Positions 45,006 to 56,968 are shown, counted from the stretch's first letter. The stretch is 64,000 nucleotides of DNA from Dicyema japonicum (GCA_011109175.1 RDEW01000010.1:1-64000), one strand, 5' to 3'. Program-made: numbers and translations. Notes: generated by a model from the letters alone, not told the origin.

Positions 45006-46565
45006 CTAGTGAGTCCACTTGATAGTTGATAAATCAATTCCCTCTTGAACCATCTCCCATAGTGGACTAAAAGTCATAATAATAAATAACCTCATCTCTC
45101 TTAATTGTTTCACCTTATCAGTTATCAAATCAACTACGTACTCTACTTCTTCCATGGTAGTAAAACGTCCAATACCAAACCGAATTGAAGAGTGCGAAGA
45201 CTCTTCATCAACTGATAGTCCTCGAAGGACATAGGATGGTTCTAAAGTACTCGATGTACAAGCACTATACTAAAGAATAAGAAAACCTTCCAGATGAGAG
45301 TGCCACATTTCGAACAGCCATTAATAGACTTTCTCCTTCCACATAACTAAAAGATATATTCACACATCCTGTCTTTCAAATAAGTCAACTAACCTGGATA
45401 AGAACTTTCTTTGTCCCCATTCCTAATTATGTGTCCCAAACGAGAAAACAATTCTTCCACCATAAACTTTGACAGTTTACTTACATGTTTATAGTCGTAC
45501 TAACAAATTAGCTGATATCAAACATTCATTTCCTCTTGACAAACAGCAGCTGCCTCTCCTAACCCAACAACGAGATTAACCGGTAGAGTTCCGCTTCGAA
45601 TGCCTCGTTCCTGACCACCACCAGAAATCTGCGATTGTAGACGCACACGGTTGGAACGATTTACAAAAAGAGCGCCAATTCCTAAGCAAATAATTTTCAA
45701 TCATAACCTTTTGGTCCGTAAATTTTATGTCCACTAATGGAGAGAAGGTCGATTTTGTCCCGTTTAACATCTACCGGTATTTTACCAACGGTTTGTGCAG
45801 CATCACAGTGAAAGAAGATCTTATTTTTTCTACAAAGTTCACCTATTGTGAGAAAACGATCTAACCAATATCACGGATAGGTTGGATTACTCCAATTTCA
45901 TTGTGGACTCCCATTATTGAGACCAAACATGTTTTGGGAGTTATTTTTGATTCAAGCAGCTTAAATATTATCTATGAAAACCTCCAAGTCGATGATTCCA
46001 TTTTGTTGAACTGGTAGGTAAGTCACGTCAAAACCTTGAATTTCCAAAACTCTACAAGAATCAAGTACACACTTATGTTCCTGATAAAATTAATTATTTA
46101 TACTATTTGGGTAGTTATAATATGGTTTTTCTTTTTCCCATAAAAATTTGCCACTCCCTTTAATGCCAAATTATTGGATTCAGTTGCTCCAGAAGTAAAA
46201 ATTATTTCACGCGACTCTGCGTTGATTAGGCGGGCAATTTGCTTTAAATTATTATTTATTTACTTCTCTGGCACGTTCGACCGCATATTCTGATTCCCAG
46301 CCATAAAAATGTGTCCTAGAGTGAGCATTTCCTAAGCGATGAGTCATATATGGAAGCATTGCATCAAGTACACGAGGGTCCTAATTATTGTTTAAAATAA
46401 CCCACCAGAGGTGTAGTGGCTTGATTATCAAGGTAAATCGGGCGTAGTTTTTGACGTTCTAGGGCTGGATTCCTAGAGGCTGAAATAATTATCATAGATA
46501 GTACCTAATGAACGAGTTTTGGGAAATATTAGTTTAAAATTAGAAAACATTGTAGTAGAGCGCAT
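45006..46565 (-). CDS. NFS1: Cysteine desulfurase NFS1, mitochondrial
   Basis: PLP enzyme that takes sulfur from cysteine for Fe-S cluster assembly with ISD11 and ISCU. ATG 46563-46565 begins a basic, Ser/Thr-rich leader ('[19 protein letters not shown]') suitable for mitochondrial import. Exons then follow the family: '[19 protein letters not shown]', '[19 protein letters not shown]', '[19 protein letters not shown]', '[19 protein letters not shown]', '[18 protein letters not shown]', '[14 protein letters not shown]' (PLP lysine), '[19 protein letters not shown]', '[20 protein letters not shown]', the catalytic-cysteine loop '[17 protein letters not shown]', '[19 protein letters not shown]' and '[16 protein letters not shown]', stop at 45006-45008. 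Introns are about 22-26 nt, for example 25 nt after the leader and 22 nt within the cysteine loop. Apart from a few poorly resolved junctions, the gene looks complete. Confidence 0.93.
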
Positions 46566-46659
46566 TGGTAACAGAAAAATAATGTTTAATTTTTGAAATT
46601 AAATTAAATATTTTTAATTATTCTACATAATTTCAATTTAATAAAAAAAGTTTGATCTC

Positions 46660-47480
46660 TCCTTGGATATTCAAAAAGCGTTTGACTCCGCCCCTAGGAA
46701 AAACTTAACTTGGAAAATATCTTAATCGGAAATACCTGGAAACTTTATACTCTGGTTGACTAACTTCTCTAGTGGTCGAAGGAACGTATTTATTTTGGAG
46801 ATTTAAGATCGGCATCACAACTTCTCCCGAGTTGCGTTCCCCAAGGATCACCCCTATCCCCTCTATTGTTCAACCTATTTACGACAGATCTCCTTATTCC
46901 AGAAAACTAGTACGACATCTTACTAACGTATGGAGATGACATTATTTTGGCCTTACGTTATCAAGATATTCAGGTTGCAAGATCTAGATTGCAACAAAAC
47001 CTGGACTATCTTAACATTTGGTTAATGGAAAATCTCCTATCAATTACCCCGAGAAACCAGTCACCACATTATTTATTTCAGACAGAAGATTAAGGAGACG
47101 ACGGTGGAACTAAAAGTGGATAATGCCGAAATCCCTTTTAGCAAACACAAGATAATTCTGGGAGTCACAATCGACGTGGATATGTGTTTTTCACAGCGTG
47201 TTAAAAACGTGATAATAAAATGCGAGAAAAAGGCTAACGTTGTGAAAAGAATCTCAGGAGTATGGAAGGCAACAAAACATATAGTCTTGAACTCTATTTA
47301 CAAGCAGTACGTCGAACTATCCATCTCATATGCGTGTGCTTCCTGGGGCCCATTTATCTCTTTGACAAATAACACTAAAATCGAAGCTAGTCATAAAAGG
47401 GCTTCCAAAATTACAAAACGATGGATTTCTGGAAAGTCCCAGTCTCCAATGCCTCTGGAATACTTAATACCTAAGAACTG
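46660..47480 (+). mobile_element. LINE family C-like remnant with YGDD active site
   Basis: 'SLDIQKAFDSAPRKNL' at 46660, 'LPSCVPQGSPLSPLLFN' at 46825-46875 and 'LLTYGDDIILALRYQD' with Gly in place of the usual Ala (46929-46940), then 'DNAEIPFSKHKIILGVTID', 'YKQYVELSISYACASWGPF' and 'ASKITKRWISGK' to 47480. Several stops. Clearly a separate lineage from the 38102 element. Confidence 0.8.
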
Positions 47481-47779
47481 AGGAGCGTGCCATTGCGATT
47501 ACGAGGAACCGATGCGTACTTGCGTGGGCTGAAAGGAGGAACATAGTGCAAAGCGGAAGTCTATTTTGGATCGTGTCGGGATTACATGATTTGTTTGTTT
47601 GGTGTTACCGTAATTTTTGGAATATTTTTCAATAGAGGATCCAATAGTACATAGAAGGGAGAAGGATTTGTGTTGATGAACCCTATAGTTTCAACTGCGA
47701 CAAGTCGGAAGACTAATTGGTAACTACGGGTTTCTTTTCAAAGTTTCATTCTTTGTTTACTTTTCTAACACTGATCGAA

Positions 47780-48215
47780 TTTTACTAAAATGGAAAAAAT
47801 TAATTGACGAGTTACTTCTTAGTTGAGTCATCATTTTCTCTCTTACATATGTGAATGTTGGTTTTTTATCTGAAACAAGAACTTATCATGTCACTCTTGA
47901 AGGAATCAAAGCAATTAAGTCTGCCTTCTGAATAGACTGGATAGCCTAGTAAACACAAGTCGTTGAGACGATGGAATAGACGTCCCAAATTCGGCTGACA
48001 GAATCAAACCCGATTGTGCCTGTTTCCAAAAAAAGTAGCCTTGTACGATATGTTGGTCAAGTTACTCAATTTGAGTGGATCAAGAAGAGTTTCTTCAAAA
48101 GTTTCCAACCAACTCTTAACCTATCAGCAATTTCGTCGTCCAGCGCGGATATGCAGAAAAATGGAAGAATACTCAAGAAAGCAAACTGCGCTGTTAGTAA
48201 GCTTCTATAAGCCCC
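47780..48215 (+). other. Coding-like stretch of unknown identity
   Basis: Reads, with interruptions, 'LSETRTYHVTLEGIKAIKS' (47870-47930) and 'VPVSKKSSLVRYVGQVTQF' to 'ISSSSADMQKNGRILKKA' (48014-48210). Composition is protein-like but I cannot assign a family or prove exon joins. The remainder to 49330 shows nothing clear. Confidence 0.25.
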
Positions 48216-49329
48216 GTAGTTGGATGATCTTGTTTACCAATTGCTAAAAAATACCTTTGTCTATTAAAAATAATTCACCAATTCTTTAAGTTTTGATAAC
48301 CTTAGGAGGACACCTAATGTTCCTCTTGAATCATTCACCTCAGCGTAGTTACTCTCCCCAGAGACAACACTTTCATATTAAGCTACTAAGAAGAACTCCT
48401 CGGTTAACCCCAAACGGCAGACCACTGAGCTACAATTAAACATCAATGAGATAAAATACATAAATTTTGAAACTACGTTCTGATTCAAAAGACACCATTT
48501 AAACAGCCTTACTCAGTTGTTTCCAGGACATGTCAAAACTTGCTAACAGGACAAAGATTGTCGGTGGTTTCCTCACTCTATACCGAAAAGATCATAATGG
48601 AGGTGGGGATAAAAATCTATCTCTTGAGTAAACATCTTTGTACACCACCTGTTTCCTATGAAAAGAATTACATCTTGTCGATTTTTCCATTCTAATGAGG
48701 TGATCATCGGCAGTAATATTAATTTAAAAAACCGCCTATGGTTGGTATCTAATCTTCAGATAAAAGAAGGAAGTTATGAATGTCACAAACACGATAACTT
48801 TTTATAGTGAGATAGAGAACCAACATATTATTTTTTTGTTCTCCCATTTTGTATGCAATAAGGAGTGTACGACTCAATAAGCGACCATAACCATATTCTT
48901 TGAAGATAAAAAGAGAAACCTCGACTGGGCGAATGTTTTCATGTCATTAGAATTATATTGGAGAATTTACCATCCAATTAATGACTATCTCTTGTTTATC
49001 TGGATGGTTGTACTTACTTAGAGTAGTTGCTATATCACCTTATTATTTTGGAAGCAAGGTTATTATTTGTGCCTAAACATCACCTTGATAACGCCAAAGA
49101 ATATGACAGGATGACTATAACTACAGAAATCTCTCAAGCCTACTATAGAAAAAATGTAAGGCTTCAGGGTTTGAGAAATAAAATAAAAACTAAGAAGTCA
49201 AAATAGATTCAAGTGCTTTCGGCGTTAAACCGAAATAAATCCACAGTAGAATTAGAAACTATTTGAGACATTTCAACTGATGAAAGGATGATCACAGCCG
49301 AAAGGATCTGAATAGTCTGATAAAATATT

Positions 49330-50060
49330 AAACGGAGACATTCCACAGGGATCAAAGAAACTGAATGTTAGTAAACCGGGAGCCAGAATCAACATACTTT
49401 ACTGAAAACGATGTGGTTGATGTATTGAAGCTCATAAAAACAGTCTACTCTACTGATGCTGATTAACAAAAACTTTATCCTGACTACATGGAAATTTGTA
49501 CACCTCCCCCAGAGTCTGAAACCGGAAAAGACAAAAAAACAACAGATTTATATAAACCGGAGCTATTCTTCTCGATGCATAAAATCCTGGAAAAACTGAT
49601 ATTTTAGGAAATCAAAAATTTCTTCCATTATGAGATTTCAAAATAAATTCAAGGAAGTAATCAACTTTGATGACCGACTTCCTATCCCATGTTTTGGCAT
49701 AAATCTGGACATCTGAAAACTGTTTTACTTTATCGACGCAATCAAGGGTATCAATTAAATGTCAAGAAAGATTTTTACTTAAAAATTTTTCATACAAAAA
49801 TCGCTGAAAAGCTTAAACTCTTGCTGGGTAACCTCCTTAATAATCGAAAAAAACGTGTGCGCAGGTCTATTTTGAGTCTTCTTTCTATCTCATGCTTACG
49901 TCTTAGCTTTGCGATCTGAACATCCATTTACTGAGTCTCTCGGGACTATGGAAGATCAGAATCATCTCATCTTAGAAACTTTACAAGCAGTACATCGATT
50001 TCATGCGCATACAGCTCGTAACAAATCTCGAGAAAAGAACATCGGGCCAACATGAGGTCT
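49330..50060 (+). mobile_element. Heavily degraded LINE reverse-transcriptase remnant
   Basis: Pieces in order: 'GDIPQGSKKLNVSKPG', 'SVYSTDAD', 'MEICTPPPESETGKDKKT', 'MHKILEKLIF' (the S-K-x-L-E-K-x-I block of RT) and a C-terminal 'LNSCWVTSLIIEK'. Multiple frameshifts and stops. Assignment to the C-like group is tentative. Confidence 0.45.
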
Positions 50061-50176
50061 CAGCTGGGCGTGTCACATGAGTAATTATTTTAATTTCAAA
50101 AGAAAACCTAATGAGGGGAATATAAACGAGTATACCAAAACAAATTTATAGTTAACAAAGTGAAAAATTATCCAAA

Positions 50177-52074
50177 TTAGACAATTGTGGTAGTTGAGAA
50201 ACACAGTTTAAAAATGTAATTAAATCTCGCACCTAATGAATACAATAAATAATATTACTGGGGTGGATAATATTGTGATGATTTGTTAGAACGAGAGCTT
50301 CTGCTGCTTGAGTGATATCCTCAAACTCTACAATTCCATTAGTATTTGTGTTATTATCAACATTATAAACATAATTAACCTTTAGAAGGGAAAACACGTG
50401 TTCTTATTGGAATTGCAGCAGAACAGTCCGTAAAAACCTATTCATTAGTAGACAACAACTTTATTTACTTCCTCTTCAGTATAATGTGGAGGACCACTAA
50501 AAAAGTGCAAAGATCGATCAGGACTGGTCATTTCTGTAAATTACTAATGACGTTACTATTCTTTGAGGCAAAATGCAGGAGTAGAGAATCGGTTGTTACG
50601 ATCAGAAGAATAGTCTACAAATGCTTCAGACCCATCAGGAAGATTGAAAGGTCTAGCAACGGTTTCGATGTGGGACTGACGAAAATTACTACAATTAGTC
50701 CACAATAAACGAAAATAAAAGAGGTTTTCCAAACAGTACAAGTCCATGGAGCTTTTTGGCTACTCGTATTGCGGACGCATTGTCTGCCATCTCAATCAAA
50801 GTGCAGTCGCTCTTGAATAACAGAAATTTTATCTGAAATATTAAAAAACCTTAAACCCTGACCACATTGCCATAACAACAGAGGATGTTGAATACCCGTT
50901 GCGGATTCCAAACTGAAGTGTCAAACCCGTAAGCGGAAAGGACAGAGCCTGTTATTTCCGATTCAAAAGAGGGTGTTTCTTTGTCATTCCAAGTTTTAGA
51001 CTAAGCGTACAAATGAAAGATGAAACATTTAAATTGTGGGGTAAATCGTAAGGAAACTGATCATCGACATCTTAAGTGTATAAGAGTACAATACCATTGC
51101 TATAGTAAGATTCACGATATTCGTTATTATCAAAACGAGACATTTTAGATGGACGGGAATCAAAATTAGAACTCCTCGTCCGTGGTTCAGGATAGACTGG
51201 CCTATTGCTTTCTCGAGATTGTTTATTATAATCTAAAGATTATGATTTGTCTGCAATATAGTGATTTAAATGAAAGATTATGATGTTTTATTTGCAATTT
51301 GGGGAGGATCGGCATTACAAAAGTCTAACCTTCATCTACGTCGTAATTACAGTCGTCCACTCTGAAGAGAGTCACGTGCTTTGACTTGACATTATTAGTC
51401 CCTTAAAACCTTCATTATTTTGGCTGAAATAGAACAACAATTCTCATAAATATCACAATCGTCTAGTACATGGAGGGCGTTCTCTGCCTCATTTGGAGTC
51501 CTGAACCTGCAATATAAGTAAAAGTAAACTCTATAAATACTCTGACCTCCTCTCCCCGGAATATCGAAATCCTCAAAACTTTACCTAAATCCTTGCAAAT
51601 CTCCTTTACGACACTCTACGGGTAACTTTTAATAACTACCACATCAATCTCGTACTTTATGTTCGTAATTATAAGTGAAATTACTGATGAAAGGTTCCGG
51701 CGGTTATTACTATATTACTCATAATTATTACAGATAGCGATCAGAAAAATCTACAAAAACCTGTTTCCCACAAATATCCAAATGTTCGTTCTAAATTACG
51801 AAAATACAACAACCCTAGCGTATTGAACACACTTGGCTGCTGATTCGACGTCCTAAATGTGACTGAGACAAGAAATACCCCAAAATCAACGAATGCTCGA
51901 GAGTTTTGAGGTGAAACGTCGATATAACTAAAGAATTTGTAAGTTTATTATTAAGATTTTTATAAGAAAATACCAAATTGCTCCGAAAATGAGAAGTTTT
52001 TCATAAATATCCTTTTTAGAAGCAGAGTTGTGAACTCGGTTTATTATTACAGAATCTGTTGGATTTGCGGGCAT
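50177..52074 (-). CDS. HNRNPL: hnRNP L / Smooth-type RNA-binding protein, four RRMs
   Basis: Nuclear splicing regulator that binds CA-rich RNA. ATG 52072-52074: 'MPANPTDSVIINRVHNSASK' opens RRM1 ('DIYEKLLIFGAI', 'NSRAFVDFGDVESAAKCVQY'). RRM2: 'VLRISIFRGEEVRVFIEF' and 'RTPNEAENALHVLDDCDIYE'. Linker 'DFDSRPSKMSRFDNNEYRES' type sequence. RRM3: 'GSVLSAYGFDTSVWNPQRV', 'FNILCCYGNVVRIKFL', 'CTLIEMADNASAIRVAKKL', 'SRHIETVARPFNL' region and 'DYSSDRNNRFSTP'. RRM4: 'SPDRSLHFFSGPPHYTEEE', 'NGIVEFEDITQAAEALVL', ending 'YIFKLCFSTTTIV' with stop 50177-50179. Introns are mostly 22-26 nt, with one apparent 16-nt and one 46-nt intron. An extra base in the A-run 50570-50573 breaks the frame after 'NNRFSTP'. The match to hnRNP L is continuous. 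Confidence 0.9.
50570..50573 (-). other. Apparent one-base homopolymer insertion in the hnRNP L gene
   Basis: Taking one T out of this TTTT run (minus strand) restores frame through the next 23-nt intron and gives the same residue spacing as hnRNP L between 'NNRFSTP' and 'LHFF'. Confidence 0.6.
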
Positions 52075-52539
52075 TAAAACCTAGATTTTTAATAACATTT
52101 AAACATACTAGACGTCAAACACGTTAAAACAAATTTCTTTCAATTTTTTTTAAATTATATTTTTTTATATATTTGTTATATTCAATAATATATTACATAT
52201 TTTGTAAGTTTTATTAGCCTATAAAGTAATTTGATTTATTTATAAAACCGAAGTCTCAGAATACTAATGAGATCGTCAAAAAAGAGTCCACTTTGTTACT
52301 ACGGAAAACACTAAACGTCCTTCCAATCATGGAATACCTTTCGTCACTGGGACTTCCTCAAGATGGCAAAGTCCCTGACCATCCCTCGGGCCGCACATCA
52401 AACTATATATGGACGCTTTCCCGAAATATGAGAAGAAACCTTCCCCGTAGTGGAGATTAATCCAGGACTTCAAAACTAACCGCAGGAAAAGGACAGGTGT
52501 GGACACAGGGATCACTTAATTAGGCGATACTTTTATCCA

Positions 52540-52700
52540 CTTTCTCCCTTCTGTTGTTTAATGCAGATGACCTTATCATCGCAACCAGAAACCGTTACGC
52601 ATCAACCAGAGCCTCCAAGCCTCTACTGAAGCTGAATGGTCTTACGCATGTTCCAATCGCCTTTCACTATCGGCAATAAAATCAATTTGCATACTATTAA
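52540..52700 (+). mobile_element. Small LINE RT fragment
   Basis: Encodes 'NADDLIIATRNRYASTRAS' (RT active site region) followed by stops. Its left border is 'GGGATCACTTAATTAGGCG', the recurrent border motif. The interval 52100-52540 contains no gene. Confidence 0.6.
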
Positions 52701-52799
52701 ATTTAGACTGAGTCTGCAAATGAAAAAATAAAATCAATAATTGTGAAGAACAATGAAAAATAATTTTTAGATAAAATGGCTTAAATGAAGAAAAAAATT

Positions 52800-54880
52800 T
52801 ATTTAAATTTTGCTAAAAAACCCGTCGCCTCTGTCTAAGCCCGAAGGTTCCAATTGGGCTGGAAATCCTGCGGCCTTGAGGGCTCAAAAATGATGTCATT
52901 GAGGGCTGCGTGACGCGGGGCCCACCAGCACTTCATCGGCTAGAGAGTGGATGTAAGCCTTTCGTATCAACGTCCCCGCCGCAGCGGCATTTGTGTCTCT
53001 AGCATATGTCCAGTCCTAGGCGAGGTGCCACCCCGATCCTCAGGCTGTTTTCGTCAAGGAGGGTCCCCAGATGTGGGTACGGTAGGGAATTTCCGCCATT
53101 TCCGCGATGTGCGACGACTTAATGCTTGCTAGTCGGTGTTGGTTGGCGCTTGTCTTCGCGGCATCCAGAGTACTCATACATGCAATTGAGTCCCAACTCT
53201 TCTGGCAAGCAAAGTTCGATGGGAATTCCAAGCCCAACTATCCTCCAACTTGCAAACTCTATCAAGCTCTGAGTCCAAGGTATGTCCGGTTGCGTTACGT
53301 AGGACTGCTCGGACCAAGCGATTGCAGCTCGCAAAGGATGAAAAGTAGGCAGTCAGGGCGGCCTCAAGGTGGATCTTAGCCCAATGCCTTTATTTCTTTT
53401 TTTGCACATTGTCCAGTCCAGATCATCGAATTTAACATTCAGTATTGACTCAGCTTATCATCTCAGAGTCCTATCAGCCGACAATAGTGATCTCCGGTGT
53501 TCAAGACATGGTGAACATCTCAAAATGTACATCATCTTTGACATATAAATTCATTTCTTGAGCAAGAAGAAAGACATATGTGGATCCAAAGATGATACTC
53601 TCTTTGTAAAGGCTTCAACTTCATTATCCTTACTGGTAAGGCAGTTTTCCAGCACGTCGTTTCCGAGAGGGCAGCCAAGGAAGTGTGCCTTGTCAAGGAG
53701 ATATGCTGTAAACCTGGAAGTAGGGATCTGAATTCTTGGAGGCAGTAGAAAACTTGGAGATGAGCAGGAAATATTGATCAGTTCCGATTTCCTAACATTG
53801 ACATTTAAACCCAATTCGTTTAGAGCTGGAATGGTTAAATAAATATTCTGATATACATTCTCCCACGGGCAGCTATTATGGCGTCGTCCAAGTGCCACAG
53901 GTTGAGTTCGCTGTTTATGTTTCGTGCCACTGTGTTAATTGTCATTGCAAAAATCAAAGGCCCTAGACTCTAGGGCCTAGAGGGTCTCCCTGCTGAACGC
54001 CTGTGCGTGGATAAACGATATGTTTCCGTAAGCTAATGCTGAGTCCGCATAAGATAAGTGTACTAGTCGTACAATTTCTGGAGCTCTCTTCCAACAGGTT
54101 TCCAAAATACAGTCTCTCCTCAGCGAGTTGAAGGCATTTGTATATCAAGCTTCAGGCCTAGCCTTTGGGTCTGGGTATTATTGTTGTTGAAGTAACTCCT
54201 CACGGCGTGGACTGCTGCCTCGCAACCACCGGTCACTCCCACCCCAAGTAGAGTCGGGAACAGCTCTCCAGCAATATTGTGGGAGACTCTCCGGGCAGCG
54301 ATTTTAGCAGCAAGCCTTCGAAAGTATGTACCGATCGCAATTGGGCGGACACCTCCATCTTTTTTTCGGTTCAAAAAAAGAAGATCTCTAGCAAATTTGA
54401 GTAGCAGCAAGGTGATAGACGTTAACAAGGCACGACCGACTTCAGCAGTAGCTTCAGAGGTTAAGTTTTTTACACGCAGACCTCCGCAGCTACTGGGAGC
54501 AAAAGACTTTATTCCACGCACTACTTCAAATTCCGTGGTAATAAATGCCGGGAGGTCTTCTGGCATTGTCAAGTTCCGCTGGTTTGGTGGTGGACTCAAG
54601 ACTTCTCGACACGGCTTCAACAGTGATTCGTCACATGACACTACTTTAACATCTTCCTGTTTATACCCAGCTTCTGTAGACATCTGTTTACGTCGAAGTA
54701 CTGCTCAGGTTCGATTCCTGAGTCTTGCTGCGTTGAAGTGGACAAAAAGGAAGAAGCATTCTTCTTGATTTTTGAGGCCAGTGATCCGCTGCGAGCTAGC
54801 TCTGAGGCAGAAATTCCTAGAGTCATAGGTGCAAAGCTCAATAGACGTATCCAAGAGGCCTGGTCGCTGGTACTGATGGC
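52800..54880 (-). mobile_element. Non-LTR-type retrotransposon family E (GVQQGDPLGP reverse transcriptase)
   Basis: Minus-strand order: N-terminal 'PEDLPAFITTEFEVVRGIK', 'SFAPSSCGGLRVKNL', 'RKKDGGVRPIAIGTYFRRL', 'LLGVGVTGGCEAAVHAVR', 'LGLKLDIQMPS' near the first catalytic Asp, then 'YPRTGVQQGDPLGPRV', a region covering the usual Y-x-D-D where frame is lost (about 53920), 'LNVNVRKSELINIS', 'AHFLGCPLGNDVLENCL' and C-terminal 'AAIAWSEQSYVTQP'. The K-D-G-G-x-R-P-I-A-(I/V)-G and Q-Q-G-D-P-L-G-P signatures place it apart from families A-C. Several frameshifts; not active. The GC content of this copy is higher than its surroundings. Confidence 0.75.
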
Positions 54881-54968
54881 TTTATAAATTAATGACGTGA
54901 GACATTCAGCAGCGGGAATTCGAGCGGCCTTTGGTATCCTCCAATAGATAAATAAATTTTACTAAATA

Positions 54969-56873
54969 CAGTCGAACCCCGGGGTGGGGCATCAAAGTGC
55001 CCCAAAAAGCGGGGGTGCCCTCCAAAACCGGGGTTTGGTTCAAACTATTGATTTATGGTTGATTTAACTTAAATTTTTGTTTACTTTGCGAAAAAGGAAC
55101 TTCTTCACTTCTTCAAAGTGTTTATAAAATAAGTTGTGATTTTTGCTCTATAGTTTGATAGATTTTTATTCTATGTTTTTTATTCGATTTTTATTAATTA
55201 ACAAATCATTATTTTTAAAGCATTTTTTTGAAATAATCAGTCAATTTCAATTTTTTTTATTTCTTAGATCTTTTCCAAGTTGAAATCTAAACTCATAATA
55301 TTTTTGTAATGTCTCAAAAGATGTATTTTGAGCTACATTTTCTAACTTATCCATCATTTCATAAGTTTCTGATATCGTTGTTTTGTCCTCTGTGTCAACT
55401 CCATTATAAAACTCGCAACTCTTGACTAGATCTTCGTTTTCTTCAGATATTACTTCAGATACTATTTCTTCCAGGAGTTCTTCCCCACAATTTTTATCTT
55501 CAACTGATTCTTCTCTATTTTCCTCAATTTTCTTCCAACAATTAATTATTGTTGTTTCTTTAACTTCCATCCACGCTTTTTTAACAAGTACCATAATTTG
55601 TCGCATATCTATATTTTTTAAAGATTTAAGATTAATTGTTGTATCTTCTTCCAAATTGAGTATAAAATCCATTAGGAAGTTTATGTACTTTAAAACACTT
55701 TATTATACCCATGTCTAAAGGTTGAATCAAAGATGTTGTGTTTTTCGGAAGAAAAAACAATTTAACATTTGAGTATTCCAATAAATAATGGCATGTAGCA
55801 TTATCCATTATTAAAAGTATTTTTCTATCTTGTGAGAGAAAGTCGTCGTTAATCTTTGAAAGCCACATTTTGAAAATTTCTCTATTCATCCAGGAATTTT
55901 TTGACGCTGCATATAAAATACCGAATTTTTCACAATCAAAATCTATGTTAAAATATAATTAAGCAAACTTTTCATACAACGTGGTGATTTGTATTTTCCA
56001 ATAACAAGGGGTCTTAATTTATTTCCTGCTGCATTACAGCAAAGGAGAACTGTTACTCTTTCTTTACTGAATTTTGTACCATGACATGTTTCTATAGATT
56101 CGACATAAGATCTTGAAGGAAATTTTTTAACATACAATGATGTTTCATCACAGTTAAAAATATTTTCATGACCATAAGTTTTCAACAAATTATCGAATTG
56201 AAAAAAAAATTTGCCAAATTACTTTTATCTGCTGAATTTTTTTCACCACAAATGGCTTTAAAAACCAGATCATGTCTCTTTTTAAATCTGTCTAACCAAC
56301 CGTTTGAGGCTTTAAAAGATGTTGAATAATTCAATTTTGTCGATATTTTTTTCGCGATGGCTTTGATTAAAGTACCCGAAATAGAAAAGGAATCATCCCT
56401 CAAACGACGAAAAGCATTAAAAGTTAATTCGTCAAGTTTTTCAAATTGATTGACTTCATTAGAAACTGGTTTAACTTCATCTATTTGAACTAATCTTGAA
56501 ATGACTGATCCGGTATTAATGAAAGAAGAAATGTTTTTTTTGATTCGGGAAATAGTGCCTTTGCTTATCTTGAATTTTTTTGCAACTTCTCTTTCAGAAG
56601 AAGTTTGTAGACACTTTGCAATTTTAATTTTTGTTTCAATAGAAATTTTGGAAGGCATTACACAAAGACAATTATCACGTGTTCAAAAATAATATTATTC
56701 AAAATAATATTATGTAATAAAATATTAAAATAAATTAGTAAAGTGCCCCATACTGGGGTTTTAATAATTTCCAAATTTGGAAATTATTAATGGAAAATGT
56801 ACTAGAAAATAAAATCGCCCCAAAAATCGAGGGTGCCCCAAGGCGGGGGTTTTATTGGGGCGGGGTTCGACTG
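54969..56873 (-). mobile_element. pogo/Tigger DNA transposon with TIRs and TA duplication
   Basis: Ends in inverted 'CAGTCGAACCCCG' (54969-54981, reversed at 56861-56873), flanked by TA on both sides as for Tc1/mariner/pogo. Minus-strand transposase: HTH 'MPSKISIETKIKIAKCL' and 'SEREVAKKFKISKGTI' (56658-56550), CENP-B-like 'SNGWLDRFKKRHDLVFKAI', catalytic Asp residues in 'NIFNCDETSLYVKKF', 'KILLIMDNATCHYLLEYSN' and 'TTSLIQPLDMGIIKCFK', and an acidic C-terminus to 55247. The frame breaks near a poly-T run at about 56195 and again near 55930, so this copy is probably inactive or carries assembly indels. Total 1905 bp. Confidence 0.92.
56761..56790. repeat. Perfect 30-bp palindrome inside the pogo element
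   Basis: TTAATAATTTCCAAA followed by its exact reverse complement, with no spacer. It lies between the transposase start and the 56873 terminus, a place where subterminal transposase-binding sites or promoter elements are common. Confidence 0.95.
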
Positions 56874-56968
56874 TAATATGTAATTCCTAACTGTTTATTT
56901 TTTGCTTCAATAATGCTTGCTTTGTACTTTCTTATTGAATAAGCTTCATTCTCAACATTCTATCTCTA

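Noticed and set aside
48395-48432. tRNA-like sequence on the minus strand ('TGTAGCTCAGTGGTCTGCCG')
   Set aside because: The A-box is good, but no GGTTC B-box follows at a suitable distance and no cloverleaf closes. It may be a second tRNA-derived repeat head, not a tRNA gene.
54705-54725. B-box-like 'GGTTCGATTCCTGAG' suggesting a tRNA
   Set aside because: No A-box upstream, and the stretch is inside the coding sequence of LINE family E on the other strand.
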